Shown: piece by piece, positions 1 through 5,292 of the stretch
Layout of the letters: every line of letters begins with the position of its first letter
Position numbering within the stretch: position 1 is the first letter of the stretch
Assembly: GCA_017618495.1 (NCBI GenBank)
Contig: JAFZUD010000131.1
Location: forward strand, 1 to 6,420
Direction: 5' to 3'
Length of the DNA stretch: 6,420 bases
Source: Bacilli bacterium
GTDB lineage: Bacteria; Bacillota_I; Bacilli_A; RFN20; CAG-826
Notes under the pieces: model-generated
What the model was told of the DNA's origin: nothing
What the model saw: only the letters and a program-made list of their open reading frames with translations
Databases searched by the model: none
Made by a program: the position numbers and the translations under genes

Positions 1-1687
1 GACCACTAAAAGATCTTGCGTCTTGTTCAAAGCACATCTTCTCGTTGTACTCAACCGTCAGTTTCTTGTTGCTGTGATTCTCGATTTCGATTGTCCAGCT
101 CGTTATCGCAAATAGCCAACCAGAGCTTCCGACAACTCTCATAGATAGGAAACCAGGGTAGCTGCCTAATGAGGAAGCGTCACCATAGTTGTATTTAGTT
201 CTTTGATAATTGTTTTGCACTCTGTTGGATTTGTAATTACTGCCTTCCTTAATCAGGCCATCTGTGTATGAAATCCATCGTTTTCCATATCCACCGCTTG
301 CTTTTTGCCTTATCGCCCCAACGATCGCTTTATCGGATCCGTTTTCCGTGATAGATAGAGTTCGCTTTCCTTTTGCGGCAATGGTCAAGCCGCCTCCCAA
401 ATCCGGTAAATTAGACAAGTTTTTTGCGTTCTGAAGAGTACATGTTTTTTTACTCCAAAGAAATTCAACAGGATAATCATTGTCATTTATAAAACTAACT
501 GTCCAAGAGTTGCCATTTTTTCCATCTATTCCAATTCTAAGATACGCAGGATCGCTTGAAGAAAGGTTCTGGGCGTATGACAAAGCGTCAGCGACTCGTA
601 AAAATCCCACAATGTATTGCCCGTCATTAGTATTTATCGTCGTATCTTTGCTAGAACATACAATTGACTGTTTAACTTTCGCAGCCGTTAAATTTGGATA
701 TTTCGAATAAACCAAAGCGGCCGTAGCAGAAACGAAAGGGGCAGCTAAAGAAGTGCCCCATCCAGATGGGTATTCATTGGTGCCGGCCGTTGAGGTGATG
801 TTTGCACCAGGAGCAAAAATATTGGTACAAAACCCATAATCTGAATATTCCCATTTCGATCCATTTTCATCATAAGCTCCTACGGAAATGATGTTGTCGG
901 CGTTGTATTCTTCGATGTCGCGATATGCGTCACGGTTATAGTTATCGTTGCCTATCGCCCAAACAAAAACGCCTGGATAGTTCTTAATCGCATCCAAGAT
1001 TTGTTTATATATTGTCTCGCGGCCAATTTCATCATACAAATCAAAACCATAACCATCCATACTGAAATTTAGAACCGAGATTTGTTCATCTGTCCCCCAA
1101 AGAGAGGTGGCGTAATTAATCGCTTCCAAAGCAGCATCTGGATATACTCCGCCTTGATCGCCTGCCTGCAGCGGAACCAAGCTCACGTTCGGTGCGATGC
1201 CAGTTATGCCTGCAGCGTTATCCATGGTTGCTGCTATTACGCCAGCGACCATAGTTCCATGGTCGCCGTTGGTCACTTCGTTTGTTACCGAATTGTGGTG
1301 ATAAAAATCATAGCCGCTTTCCAAATTGTCAACTAAATCGGCGTGCTCCTTAATGCCTGTATCGATAACTCCAACTCTGACTCTTTTCTCGCCTACAGTT
1401 GTACTCCATGCGTTTTCGGCTTTGATATTGACCCAATAATTCCCTACGATTGGCCATTGGGTTGGAAGAAGAGTGTCGTTTGGTAATGACAAGTTTTTCA
1501 TCAACAAATCGCTGGAGGACTTGGCATTAACATTTTTAGACTCGTCTTGATCGGACTCAAATGCGTTTGAATTCTTCGTTCTTTCTTTTGCAACGCAAAC
1601 AACAGGCACATCATCCTCTATCGATACCTTGGAAAAAGACAATAAAAGAGGCAAGAACAACATCGACAACAATACTTTTCTTTTCAT
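1..1687 (-). CDS. Secreted subtilisin-like serine protease (peptidase family S8), C-terminus cut by window edge
   Basis: Reading from ATG at 1687, the frame stays open for 562 codons to the left edge, so the 3' end is missing. Residues 1-20 (MKRK then a hydrophobic run) look like a Sec signal peptide. C31 is not in a convincing lipobox. Residues about 25-75 are a polar, Ser/Lys-rich short propeptide-like stretch. The S8 domain spans about 78-375 and has the full catalytic set: Asp109 in VIDTG, His143 in GDHGTMVAGV, oxyanion Asn247 in WAIGN, and Ser313 in GTSLAAPF (Leu where Met is commonest). The role is therefore extracellular endopeptidase; the substrate cannot be told. Beyond 380 the chain is not peptidase: it holds two degenerate copies of a module (about 382-425 and 513-561). 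The start is supported by GGGGAGT at 1698-1704 and a good promoter just upstream. The DNA is visibly more AT-rich, with more ATA and TTA codons, than the hydrolase and tuf genes, which suggests lower expression or a different history. A cell-wall anchor, if any, would lie off-window. Confidence 0.93.
   Translation of the reverse strand, partial: MKRKVLLSMLFLPLLLSFSKVSIEDDVPVVCVAKERTKNSNAFESDQDESKNVNAKSSSDLLMKNLSLPNDTLLPTQWPIVGNYWVNIKAENAWSTTVGEKRVRVGVIDTGIKEHADLVDNLESGYDFYHHNSVTNEVTNGDHGTMVAGVIAATMDNAAGITGIAPNVSLVPLQAGDQGGVYPDAALEAINYATSLWGTDEQISVLNFSMDGYGFDLYDEIGRETIYKQILDAIKNYPGVFVWAIGNDNYNRDAYRDIEEYNADNIISVGAYDENGSKWEYSDYGFCTNIFAPGANITSTAGTNEYPSGWGTSLAAPFVSATAALVYSKYPNLTAAKVKQSIVCSSKDTTINTNDGQYIVGFLRVADALSYAQNLSSSDPAYLRIGIDGKNGNSWTVSFINDNDYPVEFLWSKKTCTLQNAKNLSNLPDLGGGLTIAAKGKRTLSITENGSDKAIVGAIRQKASGGYGKRWISYTDGLIKEGSNYKSNRVQNNYQRTKYNYGDASSLGSYPGFLSMRVVGSSGWLFAITSWTIEIENHSNKKLTVEYNEKMCFEQDARSFSG
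5..100 (-). repeat. Second copy of a C-terminal module in the S8 protease (protein-level repeat)
   Basis: This stretch encodes residues 530-561 of the protease. It aligns without gaps to residues 394-425 at an offset of exactly 136 residues. Nine of 32 positions are identical, including the opening SWT, N537, C552, Q555 and A557, and several others are conservative (V/I, V/L, W/Y, K/R). The alternating hydrophobic pattern suggests beta-strands, perhaps an Ig-like sandwich; the fold is inference. The nucleotide sequences are too diverged to call a DNA repeat. Confidence 0.6.
413..508 (-). repeat. First copy of a C-terminal module in the S8 protease (protein-level repeat)
   Basis: This stretch encodes residues 394-425, starting SWTV and containing N401, C416, Q419 and A421, all matched in the second copy. 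The similarity extends upstream: YLRIGIDGKNG (382-392) resembles FLSMRVVGSSG (513-523), with about five extra residues before SWT in the second copy. The module begins right after the peptidase domain ends, as is usual for accessory beta domains of secreted S8 enzymes. Confidence 0.6.
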
Positions 1688-1697
1688 AACAATCGAT

Positions 1698-1704
1698 ACT
1701 CCCC
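1698..1704 (-). promoter_or_regulatory. Ribosome binding site of the S8 protease
   Basis: On the minus strand GGGGAGT lies 10 bases before the ATG at 1687. It is a moderate Shine-Dalgarno match with slightly long spacing, weaker than the sites of the other two genes in the window. No other in-frame start has a better site, so it fixes the start. Confidence 0.65.
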
Positions 1705-1716
1705 AAAAACGGCAGA

Positions 1717-1746
1717 ATCATATGAAAAAAAATGCGAGTAAGTCAA
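1717..1746 (-). promoter_or_regulatory. Sigma-A-type promoter of the S8 protease
   Basis: On the minus strand the -35 box TTGACT (1741-1746, 5 of 6 consensus) and the -10 box TATGAT (1717-1722, 5 of 6) are separated by 18 bases that include a run of eight T. Transcription would begin near 1710, giving a leader of roughly 20-25 bases that contains the Shine-Dalgarno site. This makes the protease its own transcription unit, separate from the hydrolase operon that terminates upstream. Confidence 0.7.
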
Positions 1747-1828
1747 ACTAATTGGATATTTCATCGTTTATAAAGCGTGCTGCTACCGTTAATTCCAGGT
1801 TTTTGTAAAATTTCTAAATCCCAACTAT

Positions 1829-1860
1829 CAAAACGATGAAACGTTTCAAATAATCGTTTG
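1829..1860. promoter_or_regulatory. Nested palindrome resembling a LacI-family operator
   Basis: The core TGAAACGTTTCA (1837-1848) is a perfect 12-bp palindrome with the central CG typical of LacI/GalR-family operators (it resembles Cra/FruR- and RbsR-type sites). It sits inside a wider dyad: AAACGAT (1831-1837) faces ATCGTTT (1853-1859). The site lies 83 bases upstream of the protease -35 box and downstream of the hydrolase terminator. From there it could bind an activator or a looping repressor for the protease. It is shorter in the centre than a canonical CcpA cre box. No regulator gene is in the window, so its ligand is unknown. Confidence 0.5.
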
Positions 1861-1879
1861 ATAAAAAGAGGACGTTCGG

Positions 1880-1910
1880 TATTATAAAAGCCTCCTTTTT
1901 ACGGGAGGCT
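1880..1910 (-). terminator. Intrinsic terminator after the GH3 hydrolase gene
   Basis: Nineteen bases past the hydrolase stop, the minus strand has a 7-bp GC-rich stem AGCCTCC/GGAGGCT (1904-1910 and 1889-1895) with an 8-base loop, followed by TTTTATAAT. The plus strand also has a six-T run right after the same hairpin (1912-1917), so it could act in both directions, although no plus-strand gene is seen. Confidence 0.85.
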
Positions 1911-1928
1911 CTTTTTTGATGAGGGATT

Positions 1929-4805
1929 TTACTTCTCAATACCGACGGCAGCGAATTCTTCCGCAGTCCAGACATTGTTCGAATGGGCGCAGACGTAGAG
2001 GATGTTCTTGGAACTTCTTCTGAAAAGCTTGAGCATATCGTTTGGAGCGGCGTTATAGGCGGTACGGGCGGTTGATGAAGAGTTATTTGGATCGAGGTAG
2101 AGGTCGTTTTGGGCTCTTAAGCCTTGGGCGACGCCCATGTAGCTGTGGTCATTGACGTAGTCAGTGACGACGACACCATGGAAGCCCCATTCATTACGGA
2201 CGACTTCGGTGAGCATGCCTTCGTGGGCGCCGGACCAAGTGGCACCGATACGGTTGAAGGAGGTCATGAAGCCAAGACCGCCAAGATCGCTATAAAGCTC
2301 GAATGGCTTGAGGTAGATTTCGCGGATGGCTTGCTCGTTGCACCAGGTGTTGACCTTGACACGTTCTTTCTCCTGATCGTTAAGGGCCATGTGCTTGGCG
2401 TAGCAATAGACGCCATATTCCATGGTGCCCTGGGAGGTGTAACCAGCCATGAGGCCAGAGAGGAGAGGATCTTCGGAATAGTATTCGAAGTTACGTCCGC
2501 CGTATGGGGAACGATGGATGTTGACGCCAGGAGCGTACCAGCCGGTTAAGCCAGAGGCAGCGCCTTCTTTGCCGATTGATTCGCCAAAGAGGACAGCGGC
2601 ATCGATGCTCCAGGTGCTGGCGACGATGACACCGCATGGGTGGCCGCTTCCGCTATGGAAGGCAGCGGCTGGGCCGTCGTAGTCGGTGGCTTTGGCTTTG
2701 CCAATGCTGTCGATCTTCGCAGTCTGGAATCCACCATGTTCGGTAAGGTTCTGCATATCGGATAAGGAGAGCTGATCGAGGAGGTCTTCCCATCTTGGGT
2801 CATCCCACTCAGCGTCCTTAAGGTCTCTTAAGGTAAGGCCGTTGTCGGCTCCGGTGGTTGGGGCGTCGCCATCGATTTGATCGTCTTCCCAGTTCTTGGA
2901 CTGGATGTTGATCTGGTCGTTATGACGGCTATCGAGGTTGACGTTGTTCTCGAGGTCCTCGCTACTTGTCCAAGTGCCAGCCCAATCGCTTCTCTTAAGA
3001 TAGGTGATTGGCTCGCTATCTGGACCGGCTTCGGCTTCTTCGAAGTGCTTGGCGTATTCGTAGCCAGTCTGGTAAGAAGTCTTGTATTCGATGAGAGGGA
3101 GATTGAACTTGAAGCTGTTGGTGTGTCCACCGCTGACGGATTCATGCCAGACATCGTCACGGAGAGAGATCTCATATTCGCCTTCTTCATTGACGAAGTA
3201 ACCTTTCTCGGTGTCCCAGTTGGCCATATCCCTGAGTTTGAATGGAAGCTCATAGGTCTTGGTCTCGCCAGGTTCGATGACGTTGGTCTTTCTGAAGGTA
3301 AGGAGGCTGTTCCAGGCCTTTTCGATGCGACCGGTGTATGGGGAATGGTTGTAGATTTCGATGACGTCTTTGCCAGCGATTTCGCCGGTGTTCTTGACGG
3401 AGACGGTGACTTTGCCTTCACCTTTCTCTTGATCGATTTCCTGAGCGGCGATCCACTTCTCGAAGGTGGTGTAGGATTTGCCTTCGCCGAATGAGAAGAG
3501 GACTTCGTCTTCGTAGTTGTAGTTGCTGTCGGTCATAGCGCGGGTGACGTAGTATCTGTAACCGACATAGATGCCTTCGGCATATTCAACGAATTTCTCG
3601 TTGCTGTTCTTGTACTTGAAGGTGCTGTAGTTGCCCATCGACTGGAAGGATGGAGCGCTCTTGGAATCACGGGCCCAAGTGTCGCTAAGTTTGCCAGATG
3701 GGACATAGGTGCCATCGATGATCTTGGCAACGGCTCTGTTACCAGTGATGCCTGGTGTACCAATGAGCATGACGGAATCGATGCCATCGGTAAGCAAATC
3801 GCCGATTTCCATGGCGTGGGAGACGTTAAGGAGGATGATGACCTTATCGAAGTTCTCTTTGAGCATTTCGATGACGGCGGTCTCTTTTTCCTTGATCTTG
3901 ATCTCGGTATCCATCATGTCACTGTCTTCGGTGCCATAACGGGAGATGGCGAAGATGGCGGTGTCGCTCCAGTCCTTGGCTTGATCAAGAAGGGTCTTGC
4001 CATCAAGTTCAGGATAGGTGGCGGTATAGGCGCTCACTTCTGGTTCGTGGTTGTATGGTAAGCAGGTTCTGACGATTTCAGCGTAGCCATAGGTGTTGAC
4101 GCCGCAATCGATGACGTTGTCGCTATCGGCGACGCTATATGGGGTTCTGCTAGCTCTATCGGAATTAGATGTGTCGGTTGATCCAGCGTTGACTGGGAAA
4201 TAATTCTTAACGAGGTTGAAGAGATATGGGTTGATTTCGAAGCCCTGCTCTTCCATCGCTTCTTCGAATTTGACGGCGTGTCTTTCTTTGACGGCACTGC
4301 GGTCACGGTAAGTGGTCTGAACAGCGCCAGATCCGCCGTTGCCATAGAACATGCCATAGACGCCAGCGCCGAAGAGGTTGACCTTCTTGTTGGCGACCTT
4401 ATCTAAAGGAAGGACGTTGTTCTCGTTTCTTAAGAGGACGGCGCCTTCTTTTTCGATGGTCTCGATGTTTTCAGAAGCTTCCGCAGCGGCAAGTTTGCTC
4501 GATTCGTTATCGATCGCGCCGATGCCGGCGTTGCCAGTGACGGCCATCGCGATGTTTGACCAGTTCGCGGCCAAGGCAGGTGCGCCGATCATGCCAATAA
4601 GAGCAAGACCGCCGACGATTGGGGTAAGGATGCGGATGACGACCTTCTTCCCCTTCTTCCCTGGTTCGGCTTTGCCTTGATAGGCAGGAAGCCAGGCTAA
4701 GAAGAAATAAAGGACGGTGATGATGAAGGCAGCTGCGCCAAAGATGACGAACATGAGCCAGTAATGGCTGCCATAACCCATGTCAATGAAAGAGGTTAAT
4801 CTCAT
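1929..4805 (-). CDS. Membrane-anchored, domain-permuted family GH3 glycoside hydrolase (beta-glucosidase-like)
   Basis: This 958-residue protein should remove terminal beta-linked sugars outside the cell. Hydrophobic segments at about 15-41 and 55-80, with a Lys/Arg-rich loop between (GKKGKK), predict a hairpin with both ends outside. ALA-A near 77-80 might alternatively be cleaved. GH3 domains appear in inverted order. The alpha/beta-sandwich domain comes first (about 112-440, with EGAVLLRNENNVLPL and VPSGKLSDTWA). A fibronectin-III-like domain follows (about 463-560), then a linker and the TIM barrel (about 670-930). Barrel motifs are DGPAA (Asp710), RNFEYYSEDP (771-780), KH (804-805) and GFHGVVVTDY, with Asp882 the expected nucleophile. 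Glu293 in RYGTEDSD is my acid/base candidate. Such inverted GH3 enzymes are known from rumen Firmicutes such as Butyrivibrio and Ruminococcus. Sugar specificity (glucose, xylose, arabinose) cannot be read here. The start overlaps the upstream gene's stop as ATGA behind a strong AGGAGG. Codon choice resembles the neighbouring tuf gene, suggesting high expression. Confidence 0.92.
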   Translation of the reverse strand: MRLTSFIDMGYGSHYWLMFVIFGAAAFIITVLYFFLAWLPAYQGKAEPGKKGKKVVIRILTPIVGGLALIGMIGAPALAANWSNIAMAVTGNAGIGAIDNESSKLAAAEASENIETIEKEGAVLLRNENNVLPLDKVANKKVNLFGAGVYGMFYGNGGSGAVQTTYRDRSAVKERHAVKFEEAMEEQGFEINPYLFNLVKNYFPVNAGSTDTSNSDRASRTPYSVADSDNVIDCGVNTYGYAEIVRTCLPYNHEPEVSAYTATYPELDGKTLLDQAKDWSDTAIFAISRYGTEDSDMMDTEIKIKEKETAVIEMLKENFDKVIILLNVSHAMEIGDLLTDGIDSVMLIGTPGITGNRAVAKIIDGTYVPSGKLSDTWARDSKSAPSFQSMGNYSTFKYKNSNEKFVEYAEGIYVGYRYYVTRAMTDSNYNYEDEVLFSFGEGKSYTTFEKWIAAQEIDQEKGEGKVTVSVKNTGEIAGKDVIEIYNHSPYTGRIEKAWNSLLTFRKTNVIEPGETKTYELPFKLRDMANWDTEKGYFVNEEGEYEISLRDDVWHESVSGGHTNSFKFNLPLIEYKTSYQTGYEYAKHFEEAEAGPDSEPITYLKRSDWAGTWTSSEDLENNVNLDSRHNDQINIQSKNWEDDQIDGDAPTTGADNGLTLRDLKDAEWDDPRWEDLLDQLSLSDMQNLTEHGGFQTAKIDSIGKAKATDYDGPAAAFHSGSGHPCGVIVASTWSIDAAVLFGESIGKEGAASGLTGWYAPGVNIHRSPYGGRNFEYYSEDPLLSGLMAGYTSQGTMEYGVYCYAKHMALNDQEKERVKVNTWCNEQAIREIYLKPFELYSDLGGLGFMTSFNRIGATWSGAHEGMLTEVVRNEWGFHGVVVTDYVNDHSYMGVAQGLRAQNDLYLDPNNSSSTARTAYNAAPNDMLKLFRRSSKNILYVCAHSNNVWTAEEFAAVGIEK

Positions 4806-5152
4806 TGTGCTTCCTCCTTTGGCTCACCCTTTTTCTTTTTGAGGATGCTAAGGGTGACCATTGTGGCGACTAAGGCCGCGGTCGCTCCCATCAAGACGCC
4901 GAAAACGACAAAGCCAGTGTCCTTGTCTTCCCATTGTCTAGCTGGAGTCGCGGTCTTCTTCTCGCTAGTTGGAGCTTCTTCCGCAAAGCGAGGTTCTTCG
5001 ATCAAGAGACGATCCTCTTCATGAGTGAGCGCCTCTAGAGCGATTCCTTCGGCTCTTGCCATGCCTCCAGTGCTACCCATCTTGAAACAAGATGAACCAA
5101 GTAGCATGAAGCCTAAGGTGCCAGCCAAAAGAAGAAATCGATTTTTCTTCAT
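4802..5152 (-). CDS. Small exported protein with C-terminal membrane anchor, unknown function, coupled to the GH3 hydrolase
   Basis: This is a 116-residue protein that I do not recognise. Residues 1-22 (MKKNR then a hydrophobic core ending LLGSSC) form a signal peptide. C22 could be lipidated, but Gly at -3 makes a poor lipobox; MARA-EG (31-36) offers an alternative signal-peptidase I site. A Glu-rich acidic and polar stretch (about 36-78) follows, then a strong membrane segment (80-104), KKKK, and a short charged cytoplasmic tail. The middle region should therefore be displayed outside, tethered by its C-terminus. The ATG at 5152 is chosen over an in-frame ATG at 5185 because AAGGAGA sits 7 bases before it, and the longer form would put charged residues (MSISLKEGDTH) before the signal peptide. 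Its TGA overlaps the hydrolase ATG by the ATGA motif, so the two are probably translated together. An accessory or stabilising partner of the membrane-bound hydrolase is a reasonable inference, not shown. Confidence 0.85.
   Translation of the reverse strand: MKKNRFLLLAGTLGFMLLGSSCFKMGSTGGMARAEGIALEALTHEEDRLLIEEPRFAEEAPTSEKKTATPARQWEDKDTGFVVFGVLMGATAALVATMVTLSILKKKKGEPKEEAQ
4811..4820 (-). promoter_or_regulatory. Strong ribosome binding site of the GH3 hydrolase, inside the upstream gene
   Basis: On the minus strand AAAGGAGGAA ends five bases before the hydrolase ATG, with the AGGAGG core 7 bases away. It lies within the last codons of the small upstream gene. A near-consensus site together with the ATGA overlap supports this start and suggests both translational coupling and efficient independent initiation. 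Confidence 0.85.
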
Positions 5153-5159
5153 ATGTGTG

Positions 5160-5166
5160 TCTCCTT
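5160..5166 (-). promoter_or_regulatory. Ribosome binding site that fixes the start of the small exported protein
   Basis: On the minus strand AAGGAGA lies 7 bases before the ATG at 5152. The longer reading from 5185 would contain this site inside its own coding sequence, so the shorter form is preferred. Confidence 0.8.
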
Positions 5167-5190
5167 CTTTAAGACTTATCGACAACTATT

Positions 5191-5219
5191 AGGATAAAGA
5201 TACGCGCGCGAAAAAACAA
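5191..5219 (-). promoter_or_regulatory. Weak candidate promoter of the small-protein/GH3 operon
   Basis: On the minus strand TTGTTT (5214-5219) and TATCCT (5191-5196) are spaced by 17 bases. Both boxes are imperfect and the spacer contains the alternating run CGCGCGCG. A promoter is expected here because the tuf terminator lies just upstream and the next gene begins at 5152, but these particular boxes are a guess. The -35 box falls inside one arm of the inverted repeat at 5212-5242. Confidence 0.35.
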
Positions 5220-5242
5220 TACACCGTGTTGGAATTGTTTTT
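5212..5242. promoter_or_regulatory. Inverted repeat with 9-bp arms upstream of the small-protein/GH3 operon
   Basis: AAAAACAAT (5212-5220) is the exact reverse complement of ATTGTTTTT (5234-5242), separated by 13 bases that include the small palindrome ACACCGTGT (5221-5229). It lies between the tuf terminator and the operon start and covers the candidate -35 box, a position suited to a repressor operator. The arms are AT-rich, so chance is not excluded. The spacing of about two helical turns fits a dimeric DNA-binding protein. Confidence 0.4.
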
Positions 5243-5244
5243 AG

Positions 5245-5277
5245 AAAACAAAAAAGACCTCCTAAGAAGGAGGCCTT
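5245..5277 (-). terminator. tuf: Intrinsic terminator of tuf
   Basis: Fifteen bases after the tuf stop, the minus strand forms a 9-bp stem AAGGCCTCC/GGAGGTCTT (5269-5277 and 5254-5262, one G-T wobble) with a six-base loop TTCTTA. It runs into six T, then G and four more T. This is a textbook rho-independent terminator and separates tuf from the downstream operon. Confidence 0.92.
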
Positions 5278-5292
5278 AGTTTGTATCACTAA

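Noticed and set aside
1082..1336. 84-codon plus-strand open frame (and 480-710) inside the protease
   Set aside because: Both overlap the S8 protease reading frame, which carries intact catalytic motifs; neither has a supporting ribosome binding site or domain.
1858..1885. Plus-strand promoter-like pair TTGATA-16-TATTAT
   Set aside because: It would start transcription at the hairpin at 1889-1910 and run antisense into the hydrolase, and no plus-strand gene follows. Likely a chance match in AT-rich intergenic DNA.
2877..3494. 205-codon plus-strand open frame antisense to the hydrolase
   Set aside because: It lies wholly inside the hydrolase, has low-complexity Asp/Phe/Val-rich composition and shows no domain. 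It is an antisense shadow of a strongly codon-biased gene, as is the 141-codon frame at 2124-2549.
4802..4805. Possible UGA-as-Trp genetic code (Mollicutes-like)
   Set aside because: The small gene ends in TGA exactly at the hydrolase start in a typical ATGA overlap, and the tryptophans I translated in the protease are TGG, so the standard code fits.
5084..5152. Lipoprotein call for the small protein based on LLGSSC
   Set aside because: The -3 position is Gly and a C-terminal membrane anchor is already present. Lipidation remains possible but is not supported well enough to name it a lipoprotein.
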